This document shows positions 1 through 5,819 of a stretch of 6,058 nucleotides of DNA, piece by piece. The stretch is taken from positions 1-6,058 of the forward strand of contig WRKE01000178.1 of the NCBI GenBank assembly GCA_009778235.1. Direction: 5' to 3'. Position 1 is the first letter of the stretch. Every line of letters starts with the position of its first letter. The position numbers and the translations under genes are program-made. The notes under the pieces are model-generated. The model was not told where the DNA came from and searched no databases. It was given only the letters and a program-made list of their open reading frames with translations. The DNA is from Pseudomonadota bacterium. Its GTDB lineage: Bacteria; Desulfobacterota; Desulfobulbia; Desulfobulbales; Desulfobulbaceae.

Positions 1-404
1 ACCGCTATTTTCCCGCCCACCCGGACCGAGCCCTTCATCAGCCAGGCCGGCCCCAGGCGCTCAATCAAGGTGGCGACTATTTCCAGCCGGTCGCCCGGCC
101 GCACCTCTCTTTTGAATTTAGCCCCCATGATCCGGGTCAGCACCGGCACCCCGCGCATCACCTCTTTGACACCCATCAGCTCCCCGATCAGCAGGGCACC
201 GGCCTGAAAGACCGCCTCGCAGAGGAGTACGCCGGGCATCAGCGGATAGCCGGGATAGTGGCCCTCAAAAAGCGGCAGATCAGGGCGGATGGTGGTTTCC
301 GCCCGGATCATCTCGCCGCTGATTTCAAGCACCCGGTCCAGCCAGAGAAAGGGCGGCCGGTGGGGGATGCGGTCCAAGATAAAGGAATCGGCCGCGAGCT
401 GCAT
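1..404 (-). CDS. fabZ: 3-hydroxyacyl-ACP dehydratase, FabZ-like hotdog protein (3' end outside window)
   Basis: This frame is open from the ATG at 404 to the left edge, giving 134 complete codons; family members are about 140-155 residues, so little is missing. It should remove water from 3-hydroxyacyl-ACP to give the trans-2-enoyl chain. The FabZ signature is clear: IPHRPPFLWLDRVLE (13-27) at the N-terminus, then FEGHYPGYPLMPGVLLCEAV (46-65) with catalytic His49 and Glu63 on the hot-dog helix. KFKREVRPGDRLEI (96-109) is the usual substrate-tunnel strand region. The start is fixed by GGAGG six bases upstream and by the one-base overlap with the fabG stop. With KS, ACP and FabG it completes condensation, ketoreduction and dehydration; no enoyl reductase is seen, so chains may stay unsaturated unless a core FabI/FabK acts. 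A FabA-type bifunctional enzyme is less likely, because the active-site acid is Glu rather than FabA's Asp. Confidence 0.9.
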   Translation of the reverse strand, partial: MQLAADSFILDRIPHRPPFLWLDRVLEISGEMIRAETTIRPDLPLFEGHYPGYPLMPGVLLCEAVFQAGALLIGELMGVKEVMRGVPVLTRIMGAKFKREVRPGDRLEIVATLIERLGPAWLMKGSVRVGGKIA

Positions 405-1144
405 CACAGACCTCCGGTCACTTCGAGCACCGCGCCATTGATGTAGGCGGCCCGGCCACCGGCCAGAAAGAGCACCGCCTCCGCCACCTCGGCCGGGGTG
501 CCGAACCGATTGGCCGGCACCATTTTCTTGTACTCCTTCACCTGGATCTCGGACAGATCATCGAGCAACTCGGTGGCGATGAAACCGGGCGAGACGCTGT
601 TGACCGTGATCCTGCGTTTGGCCACCTCCTTGGAGAGCGACTTCATCAATCCGATCTGGCCGGCCTTGGAGGCCGCATAGTTGGCCTGGCCGGCAAAGCC
701 GAGATGGCCCATGGGCGAGGTGATGAACACGATCCGACCATATTTCTGCTTGAGCATCAACGGCAAGGCGAGCTTGGACATATTGAAACCGCCGGTAAGA
801 TTGACCTCAAGCACCCGCCGCCACTCCTCTTCGCGCATCATGGCCAGGACCGCGTCGCGGCGGATGCCGGCGTTGTTCACCAGGATATCGAGGGTGTCCC
901 ACTGGGCCTCCAATTCGGCGTAGAAGGCGGCCACCGCGCCATAGTCGGCGACATCGAGCTGGACCAGCCGCAGCCGCTCACCATAGCGGCCATTGTCGCT
1001 GGCCATGGCCTCGGCCGCCTGGCGATTGCCGCCATAGATCCCGGCCACGGTCGCCCCCCGCTCCAGCAGGGCCTCGGTTATCGCCCGGCCGATGCCGCGG
1101 GTGGCACCGGTGACAACTGCTTTTTTGCTATCGAATTCGAGCAT
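404..1144 (-). CDS. fabG: 3-oxoacyl-ACP reductase, FabG family (SDR)
   Basis: This 246-residue short-chain dehydrogenase should reduce the beta-ketoacyl-ACP made by the KS to 3-hydroxyacyl-ACP with NADPH. It has the cofactor motif TGATRGIG (12-19), NNAG (90-93), and a full catalytic tetrad: Asn115 in VNLTG, Ser143 in ITSPMG, Tyr156 and Lys160 in YAASK. It ends VLEVTGGL, as FabG proteins do. The ATG at 1144 is chosen by alignment to the family N-terminus, although no Shine-Dalgarno sequence is visible before it; a GTG at 1219 would add 25 residues with no family match. Its last codons, GGA GGT, double as the ribosome binding site for the dehydratase, and its TGA overlaps that gene's ATG by one base, so the two are likely translationally coupled. 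A different SDR substrate is possible, but the ACP and KS neighbours favour the FabG role. Confidence 0.92.
   Translation of the reverse strand: MLEFDSKKAVVTGATRGIGRAITEALLERGATVAGIYGGNRQAAEAMASDNGRYGERLRLVQLDVADYGAVAAFYAELEAQWDTLDILVNNAGIRRDAVLAMMREEEWRRVLEVNLTGGFNMSKLALPLMLKQKYGRIVFITSPMGHLGFAGQANYAASKAGQIGLMKSLSKEVAKRRITVNSVSPGFIATELLDDLSEIQVKEYKKMVPANRFGTPAEVAEAVLFLAGGRAAYINGAVLEVTGGL
411..415 (-). promoter_or_regulatory. Ribosome binding site of the dehydratase, inside the fabG 3' end
   Basis: GGAGG on the minus strand lies six bases before the ATG at 404-402 and within the last Gly-Gly codons of fabG. It is followed by the stop/start overlap TGATG. It fixes the dehydratase start and implies coupled translation. 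Confidence 0.75.
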
Positions 1145-1149
1145 GGTGA

Positions 1150-1175
1150 TTGTATGGTTTATTTTTACAATACAA
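1150..1175. repeat. TTGTAT...ATACAA inverted repeat just upstream of the fabG start
   Basis: TTGTAT (1150-1155) and ATACAA (1170-1175) are perfect 6-bp inverted arms separated by 14 AT-rich bases, starting six bases upstream of the fabG ATG. As RNA this could form a weak AT-rich stem over the ribosome entry region; as DNA it could be a protein site. The arms are short, so chance is a real alternative. Confidence 0.25.
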
Positions 1176-1196
1176 GGCTGGCGGGACAGGTTCCCT

Positions 1197-1316
1197 TTAT
1201 TGGGGTAACTGATTACCACACCGTATGTTATAGATAAAATACACCTGCTGGCTTGCCGGGTAAAATTCTCCTTCCGCCTTTGCTCTTCCCGTCCCTGATT
1301 TCGCCTTGTTGCTCAT
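1197..1316 (-). CDS. Possible small ORF, 39 residues, overlapping the end of CrtI-like 2
   Basis: The stop of the second CrtI-like gene is part of an ATGA overlap: an ATG at 1316-1314 shares two bases with the TGA at 1315-1313. It opens a 39-codon frame that starts MSNKAKSGTGRAK, is basic at its N-terminus, has one Cys and several aromatic residues (VYFIYNI), and ends at TAA 1199-1197. ATGA overlaps are typical of translational coupling, which favours it, but there is no properly spaced ribosome binding site and I recognise no family. It fills most of an otherwise unusual gap in a compact operon. It could equally be chance. Confidence 0.3.
   Translation of the reverse strand: MSNKAKSGTGRAKAEGEFYPASQQVYFIYNIRCGNQLPQ
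1205..1220 (-). promoter_or_regulatory. Two-part motif and palindrome upstream of fabG (copy 2), with a weak candidate promoter
   Basis: On the plus strand GTAACT (1205-1210), one base and ATTACCACA (1212-1220) repeat the parts seen upstream of the ACP. Here they sit in an interrupted palindrome, 1201-1220, with GGTAA-CTGA-TTACC at its core and the outer TG/CA pair also matching. Upstream on the minus strand, TTTACC (1264-1259) and TATTTT (1241-1236) are 17 bases apart, a weak sigma-70-like pair (4 of 6 bases each). An operator just downstream of an internal promoter is possible. The site overlaps the end of the small ORF. Confidence 0.3.
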
Positions 1317-2722
1317 CCCCGCAAATACCCGTCCACGTCGTTGGCCACGATCACCCCGTAATTGATCGCCCCCAGCCAACCACTCATGATGATGCCCACC
1401 GAGCCGACATGGAACAAGCCGCCTATCTCCTTGTGCAGGGAGCGGGAAATATCGAGCCCTTCGAACTTGGTGCCGAACGAGCTACCCTTGGTGTGAAGGG
1501 TGTAGCGATGAAAGGTGCGCGGCGTGGCCGACTCCACGGTGTCCACCTTGGCACGGATGCCGGGAAGGTACCGCGAAAGGTCAGCGAAGCAGCGATCGAC
1601 CATCGCCTCCTTGGCGGCCCGGTAAGCGGTCTGGTCAAGGCCGGCCCAGTCGTCGTAGTCGGCGTTCATCGAGGCGACGATGGTGTAGTCCGGCGGGTTC
1701 TGGGGCCGGGTCTTCGGGTAATAGAGGGAAAAGGTGCGGCTGCCGGTATCCATCCGCCGCATCTCCTCCGAGGAAAATTCCGCGGCGGTGGAGGTGAAAA
1801 GCAGGTCGCCGATATCGGGGATCATTTCGCCCCTCCGGATGCCGAAATAGACCTGGCAGCTCGAATTGTTGACCCGCACCTTGCCGAACCGGCCGATGAA
1901 ATCGGGAGCAAATTGGTCCTGTCCCACCAATTGGTCGATGGTGTTGGTGATCCCGGCATTGGAGACAATGGCCCGGGCCTTGATTGCCCGCCCCTTGACC
2001 GCCACCCCGCAGGTCTTGCCCTTTTCGACCAGGATACGGTCCACCTTGGCATTGGTGCAGATATCAACCCCTTTGGCCCGCAGCTCGTCGGCCATCAGGC
2101 CGATCAGCTTGTCGGTGCCGCCTTCGAAGGTATAGACCCCCCGGTTCATGAAGTTGGAGAAGACGATCCCGTAGGTGATCGCTGGTTCGTCCAAGGTGGA
2201 GCCGTTGGCATAGGTGATCGGTTCCATCAAAAGCCGGTGGACGTCACTCCGGCCCGGGAAAAAACGGGCAAACAGCTCCCTGGTGGTCTGGCGCTGGTCG
2301 TCGTAGAAATTCATGCCATCGACCGCGGCAAAAAATCCGGCGACCACCTCGGGCCGTATGTCGAACCGCTCTTGCAGAATCCGGATGAAATCCTCCTTGC
2401 TGAAGGTGGTGCGCAGGGAGAATTGGGGATTGTCAAAGACGATTTTTTTCAGTTGGACGATTGATTCGCGAATGGCCTTGCCCCAGTATTTCTTGCAGGT
2501 CTTGACCATGCCGTAGGGAAAGCCGTGCAGGGAAACGTCGAAGATATGGCCGCCGCGGGTAAACCAGGTGGCAAGCCCCCCCAGTTGGAGGTGGTGTTCC
2601 AGCAACAGGATCGAATGTCCGGCCGCGGCCAGCCGGTTGGCGCAGGTGAGGCCGCCGAGGCCTGAACCAACCACAATGGCGTCATAGAAAGACCGCACCT
2701 GATCCAGTGGTGTGTACTGCAT
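1313..2722 (-). CDS. CrtI-like FAD-dependent oxidoreductase 2, divergent paralogue
   Basis: This 469-residue flavoprotein belongs to the same CrtI-like superfamily as its upstream neighbour but is clearly divergent. The FAD fold starts at AIVVGSGLGGLTCANRLAA (15-33), with Glu42 in LLLEHH followed by LGGLATWFTRGGHIFDVSLH (47-66), the usual second strand region. A mid-protein stretch, GVYTFEGGTDKLIGLMADEL (195-214), matches the substrate-side segment of the family. The C-terminal FAD motif is unusual: HVGSVGIIMSGWLGAINYG (438-456), not the common G-x-G-V-x-G pattern. The ATG at 2722 is chosen over a TTG at 2797 because it has GGAG four bases upstream and leaves a normal N-terminus; the TTG form would add 25 residues with no homology that I can see. 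A second flavoenzyme suggests two successive desaturation or isomerisation steps, or a heteromeric enzyme. The reaction is unknown. Confidence 0.87.
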   Translation of the reverse strand: MQYTPLDQVRSFYDAIVVGSGLGGLTCANRLAAAGHSILLLEHHLQLGGLATWFTRGGHIFDVSLHGFPYGMVKTCKKYWGKAIRESIVQLKKIVFDNPQFSLRTTFSKEDFIRILQERFDIRPEVVAGFFAAVDGMNFYDDQRQTTRELFARFFPGRSDVHRLLMEPITYANGSTLDEPAITYGIVFSNFMNRGVYTFEGGTDKLIGLMADELRAKGVDICTNAKVDRILVEKGKTCGVAVKGRAIKARAIVSNAGITNTIDQLVGQDQFAPDFIGRFGKVRVNNSSCQVYFGIRRGEMIPDIGDLLFTSTAAEFSSEEMRRMDTGSRTFSLYYPKTRPQNPPDYTIVASMNADYDDWAGLDQTAYRAAKEAMVDRCFADLSRYLPGIRAKVDTVESATPRTFHRYTLHTKGSSFGTKFEGLDISRSLHKEIGGLFHVGSVGIIMSGWLGAINYGVIVANDVDGYLRG

Positions 2723-2723
2723 T

Positions 2724-2764
2724 GCACTCCGTTTGGTGAATAAAGATGAATTCCGCGCACTCCG
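2724..2764. repeat. 8-bp direct repeat in the gap between the two CrtI-like genes
   Basis: The 78-base gap (2723-2800) holds GCACTCCG twice on the plus strand, at 2724-2731 and 2757-2764. On the coding strand this is CGGAGTGC, and the copy nearest the gene supplies the GGAG ribosome binding site four bases before the ATG at 2722. A short palindrome, TTTGCCGGGCAAA (2766-2778), lies beside the other copy. The repeats may be chance; no further signal is seen in the gap. Confidence 0.3.
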
Positions 2765-2800
2765 CTTTGCCGGGCAAAACGATTTGATCCGCCCCAAGAG

Positions 2801-4177
2801 CTACCGGAGAACGTGTTGGTTGACAATGGTGATCCCGCTCAGCATGGCCCCGACGATGCCGAGGTATCCCTGGTCAGTGCCGGCAATGAACAGGTTGCCC
2901 CAAGGGGTCGCCCCGTCCCTGACCTTGATGGCGCTGCCATAGACCGCGCCTTGGGCCTTGCGGGTGAATCGCTCGATGGTTACCGGCGTGAAGCTGTCCT
3001 GATATACAATGGATGCACAATAATTCCCAATGATTTCCTCACTGGCGGCGATGGCGGCCCTGCTCCATTGCTCCTTGGCCACACCGTAGGCCCCGGCGGC
3101 GAGCCCCTTCCACAAGAGATAGCTGGCCGCATTGGTCACCCGGATCTGGGCCGAGTCCTCAGGTGAAAGGCCGGAAAAATTGCCAGGAAAGCAGATCACC
3201 CCCCAGGTGGGGTCGATGAGATCGTCGGGACGTTGGTAGGCAAGCCGGGGACCATGGTGATAAAAAATAATGGTCCGATCCGGAGCAAGCGAGGCCATGG
3301 TGGCGCGGGGCACGAACGAAATGGTCTCCATGAAACTCATCCGGCCCACATACTGGGTCTGGTCGCCCTCCCAGCCGGCCAGCCGCATGGTTTCCGGCAT
3401 GCCGGCGGTGGACAGGACCGTATCGGCGGTTAACCTCTCACCGCTCGAAAGGCGCACGCCCACCACTCTATCGCCGTCGGTCTCGACCGCCGCCACTGGG
3501 CAGCGGTAGCGGAGTTCACCGCCGAACTCGTGGAATTGTTGCACCAAGAGGTCGAGAAATTCGCGCATGGTGGCGCCGGGCCTGAAGAATCCTTCCTCGA
3601 AGATGGCCCGGAACATGATCACGAACTGGCCGAGATCCATGTCATGCTCCTCAGCGTTGCCGTAGATCATCAGCGGCAATAGGAGCATATCGGCCAGAAG
3701 CGGATGGCGCAGGTGCCCGGACAAGAAGCTGCGGGCCGAGCGCCAGGGAGCGCTGGCAAAGGGGTTGTAGGCCGCGATTGCCTGTCTGAGCAGCCTGAAG
3801 CGGTCGATTGCCCCGGGGAACTCAGCCGCAATCGACTCCTCCAGCACCTTTATATTGTTGGTGAAAAGAAGCGAGCGTCCGGCGAAGCGGATTTCCGAGC
3901 CCAGCTGCTCGTGGACCTCGAATTGTTTGCGGGAAAGACGCAGTTGACGGAACAGCCGGTTGAGCGGGGCCTGCTTGGCGCCTGCCGGGGCAAAATTGGT
4001 CATGGCGTGCAACCCGGTTTCCAGGAGACGCCCTTGGCGAAAATAGTAAGAGTTGAGGCCGCCGGGAAGGTTGTGCTGCTCGAGGATCAGGGTCTTGAGG
4101 CCGAAACGGGCGGCCCGGATCCCGGCCGCGATTCCCGACAAGCCGCCTCCGATGATGAGAAGCTGATACGCAGCCAT
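2801..4177 (-). CDS. CrtI-like FAD-dependent oxidoreductase 1 (phytoene desaturase / carotenoid isomerase superfamily)
   Basis: This 458-residue flavoprotein probably carries out a redox or isomerisation step on a long unsaturated chain. The N-terminus is a Rossmann FAD fold, IIGGGLSGIAAG (8-19), with the ribose-binding acidic residue Glu33 in LILEQ and then NLPGGLNSYYF (36-46), as in the CrtI/CrtISO/retinol-saturase superfamily. Near the C-terminus are TPVTIERFTRKAQGAVYG (397-414) and the second FAD motif NLFIAGTDQGYLGIVGAMLS (428-447), so the fold is complete. There is no signal peptide. The ATG at 4177 is the only in-frame start before the fold; no Shine-Dalgarno sequence precedes it (the leader ends CTCGCCCC). 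The next gene encodes a divergent member of the same superfamily, and the ACP lies just upstream. True carotenoid synthesis is the alternative, but no phytoene synthase is visible. The substrate is unknown. Confidence 0.88.
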   Translation of the reverse strand: MAAYQLLIIGGGLSGIAAGIRAARFGLKTLILEQHNLPGGLNSYYFRQGRLLETGLHAMTNFAPAGAKQAPLNRLFRQLRLSRKQFEVHEQLGSEIRFAGRSLLFTNNIKVLEESIAAEFPGAIDRFRLLRQAIAAYNPFASAPWRSARSFLSGHLRHPLLADMLLLPLMIYGNAEEHDMDLGQFVIMFRAIFEEGFFRPGATMREFLDLLVQQFHEFGGELRYRCPVAAVETDGDRVVGVRLSSGERLTADTVLSTAGMPETMRLAGWEGDQTQYVGRMSFMETISFVPRATMASLAPDRTIIFYHHGPRLAYQRPDDLIDPTWGVICFPGNFSGLSPEDSAQIRVTNAASYLLWKGLAAGAYGVAKEQWSRAAIAASEEIIGNYCASIVYQDSFTPVTIERFTRKAQGAVYGSAIKVRDGATPWGNLFIAGTDQGYLGIVGAMLSGITIVNQHVLR

Positions 4178-4208
4178 GGGGCGAGCACAAACGATGGGGG
4201 AACTAAGA

Positions 4209-4239
4209 TTTCGCCAAGGCGGCTTTCGCCTTGGCGAAA
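4209..4239 (-). terminator. 13-bp perfect hairpin after the ACP gene; possible attenuator or mRNA processing stem
   Basis: The arms 4209-4221 (TTTCGCCAAGGCG) and 4227-4239 (CGCCTTGGCGAAA) are perfect inverted copies around a 5-base loop. It starts only a few bases after the ACP stop codon and ends about 30 bases before the next start. On the minus strand it is followed by TCTTAGTT, a broken T-run, so it may be a weak terminator that lets some transcripts through, or a stem that protects the 3' end of the upstream mRNA. The stem is certain; the function is inferred. Confidence 0.45.
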
Positions 4240-4243
4240 CAAA

Positions 4244-4495
4244 TCAGACTGTTTGCAGCTTGGGTTCCAGGTAATCGATGCAACTGGTCAGGGTGGCGAG
4301 TTGCGGATATTCCTCTTCTGGAATCTGCAGTTTGTAGCGTTTGCGCAGCTCCATGACGATATCAAGGAAATCCATGGAGTCAAGGTCCAACTGGTCCCGC
4401 AGAGGGGCATCGGTATCAAGGCTGGCAAAATCGGCTTCTTCGTCAATATCGGCTATGATTTCAAGGAGAACGTCCTTGATCTCTTCACGGCTCAT
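4244..4495 (-). CDS. Acyl carrier protein, cluster-specific
   Basis: This 83-residue acidic four-helix protein carries the growing acyl chain on a phosphopantetheine arm. The attachment serine is Ser40 in LDLDSMDFLDIVMEL (36-50), with the usual helix II that docks partner enzymes. The motif is DSM rather than the DSL of housekeeping AcpP, a pattern I associate with ACPs of secondary lipid and polyketide clusters. Length is normal for the family. The ATG at 4495 is supported by a good ribosome binding site, GAGGA, eight bases upstream. It lies between the KS gene and two CrtI-like flavoenzymes, and a strong hairpin follows its stop codon, so its mRNA could be stabilised or made in excess over the downstream genes. 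A PPTase is needed to activate it and is not in the window. The family call is firm; the dedicated role is inferred from context. Confidence 0.93.
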   Translation of the reverse strand: MSREEIKDVLLEIIADIDEEADFASLDTDAPLRDQLDLDSMDFLDIVMELRKRYKLQIPEEEYPQLATLTSCIDYLEPKLQTV

Positions 4496-4539
4496 GCTTT
4501 GGTTCCTCTAAATAAAATAGCAGACATACACATCCAGGC

Positions 4540-4561
4540 GTAACTTTGTATAATTACCACA
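4540..4561 (-). promoter_or_regulatory. Two-part motif upstream of the ACP gene (copy 1)
   Basis: The 73-base gap between KS and ACP (4496-4568) contains, on the plus strand, GTAACT (4540-4545), a 7-base spacer and ATTACCACA (4553-4561). The same two parts, in the same order and orientation but with a 1-base spacer, occur upstream of fabG (1205-1220). GTAA and TTAC also form a small inverted pair. A shared operator or promoter element is possible; I see no convincing -35/-10 pair on the minus strand here. The idea rests on the repeat alone. Confidence 0.3.
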
Positions 4562-4568
4562 GTTTCGC

Positions 4569-5819
4569 TCAATCCGCCACAAATCTCTCGACTATCACCA
4601 CTGAATTTATCCCCACCATGCCAAATGAATTATTGAGGATGGCGTCCACCTGGTCGAGTTGCCGGGGGGTATTGGCCACCAGGCCGGGCAGGTCGCATTC
4701 CAGGTCGAGATGGTCGAGATTGATGGTGGGGTGGACCTGATGATCAATAAAAGCGGGCAGATTGCCGGCCAGTTCAAGCACACCGGCGGCCCCCATGGCA
4801 TGACCGATGCTCGATTTGGTGTTATTCACCCAGGTGTTGGTGCAACCGGCAAAGGTGGCACGGAGTGCGTGACATTCCTCGATATCGCCTTGCCGGGTGC
4901 CGGTGGCATGGGTATTGACGATGGTGATTTCCTCCGGCCGCAGGCCCGCGCGGGCCAGGGCGGCCTCCATGCATTGCCGTTGGCGGGGACCGTGGGGCAG
5001 GACGAAATCCCGCGCATCCGAATTCATGGCGTAACCGGTCAGTTCGCCATAGATGGCGGCTCCGCGCGCCCGCGCCCGGTCCAGGCGCTCCAGGACAAAG
5101 ACGCAGCCGCCTTCCGCAATCACGATGCCGTTGCGGTCGCGGTCAAAGGGGCGGCTCGCCTTGGTCGGATCCTGGTGTTCGGCCAGGGCCCCTTGGGCCC
5201 GAAAGGAGGCGAAGATCCCAAATGATCCGACGCACTCTGAAATGCCGCCGCACAGAGCCAGCTCAACCTCGCCCAGGCGGAGCATCTGCACCCCTTGGAT
5301 CAGAGCGGCGTTGCCGGCGGCGCAGGCGGCTCCGATGGAGTAGTGCGGCCCGGTGATCCCGAGATTCATGGTGATCTCGCCGGCCGGGTTGTTCAGGACG
5401 GTCCGGGGATTGTGGTGGTGGGTCCAGTAGTTGACGTCATAGCCGTACTGGCCGATGTTGTAGACCTCGTTCTCTGTTTCCACTGTACCGTGTTCGGTCA
5501 AGCCGATATAGACGCCGGTGGCGGCACGGTCGTAGGTGGAAAAATCGATTTTGGCATCGACCAGGGCCTCGTTGGCGCAGTAGACGCCGATGCAGCCGGC
5601 CCGGGTGCCCCGGTTGTTTTCCCGTTTCTTTCGGTAGCGGGTTTCGGCAAATCGGCAGATGCCGGCCGGATGCACGCCCATGTAGCGCAGGTCGATGGTG
5701 GAAATACCGCTGACCCCGGCCAGGAGATTGGCCCTAAATTCGGTCAGGTTGGCCGCTCCCGGCGCAGTCAGGCCCACGCCGGTGATCACGATTCGTTGAT
5801 GTTCTGACAGTTGCGGCAT
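4569..5819 (-). CDS. FabF-like beta-ketoacyl-ACP synthase (KS), dedicated type II cluster
   Basis: This 416-residue protein should condense an acyl chain with malonyl-ACP, with decarboxylation, to extend the chain by two carbons. It has the full length of a FabF-type thiolase-fold KS. The fold begins at RIVITGVGLTAPG (residues 9-21). The catalytic triad is complete: Cys166 in SIGAACAAG, His304 in NTHATGT and His340 in KSSIGHAMGAAG, with the conserved Lys335. The C-terminal gating loop reads NSFGMVGIN (397-405), where housekeeping FabF usually has NSFGFGGTN, so the gate residues differ and the substrate may differ too. No chain-length-factor partner lies next to it. The ATG at 5819 is chosen because it leaves only eight residues before the first strand. 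No Shine-Dalgarno sequence is visible; the leader is TATATTTTTTATTCGCC. It sits 17 bases after alaS and 73 bases before the ACP. A housekeeping FabF is the alternative, but the neighbours argue against it. Confidence 0.93.
   Translation of the reverse strand: MPQLSEHQRIVITGVGLTAPGAANLTEFRANLLAGVSGISTIDLRYMGVHPAGICRFAETRYRKKRENNRGTRAGCIGVYCANEALVDAKIDFSTYDRAATGVYIGLTEHGTVETENEVYNIGQYGYDVNYWTHHHNPRTVLNNPAGEITMNLGITGPHYSIGAACAAGNAALIQGVQMLRLGEVELALCGGISECVGSFGIFASFRAQGALAEHQDPTKASRPFDRDRNGIVIAEGGCVFVLERLDRARARGAAIYGELTGYAMNSDARDFVLPHGPRQRQCMEAALARAGLRPEEITIVNTHATGTRQGDIEECHALRATFAGCTNTWVNNTKSSIGHAMGAAGVLELAGNLPAFIDHQVHPTINLDHLDLECDLPGLVANTPRQLDQVDAILNNSFGMVGINSVVIVERFVAD

Noticed and set aside
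1145..1219. GTG at 1219 as start of fabG (25 extra residues)
   Set aside because: FabG proteins begin a few residues before the TGATRGIG motif, matching the ATG at 1144; the extension has no family match and no ribosome binding site.
704..1237. 177-codon open frame on the plus strand
   Set aside because: Antisense to fabG, which has its full catalytic tetrad; no motifs on the plus strand.
1253..2464. 403-codon open frame on the plus strand
   Set aside because: It lies antisense to the second CrtI-like gene, whose FAD motifs are unmistakable; the plus-strand translation is rich in G/V/D/H/P with no motifs, as expected of a shadow frame in GC-rich DNA.
1252..2780. Similar short stretches TTTTACCCGGCAAGC and TTTTGCCCGGCAAAGC downstream of the two CrtI-like genes
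   Set aside because: Short, imperfect and GC-rich in the middle; too weak to call a repeat without a genome-wide count.
2723..2797. TTG at 2797 as start of the second CrtI-like protein (25 extra residues)
   Set aside because: No ribosome binding site, and the extra residues lack family features; the ATG at 2722 has GGAG nearby and a normal N-terminus.
3704..4543. 279-codon open frame on the plus strand
   Set aside because: It runs antisense across the first CrtI-like gene, the hairpin and the whole ACP gene; no recognisable family and both opposite genes are well supported.
4549..4554. Perfect TATAAT on the plus strand
   Set aside because: No matching -35 box about 17 bases upstream and no plus-strand gene for it to serve; it is part of the AT-rich spacer of the two-part motif.
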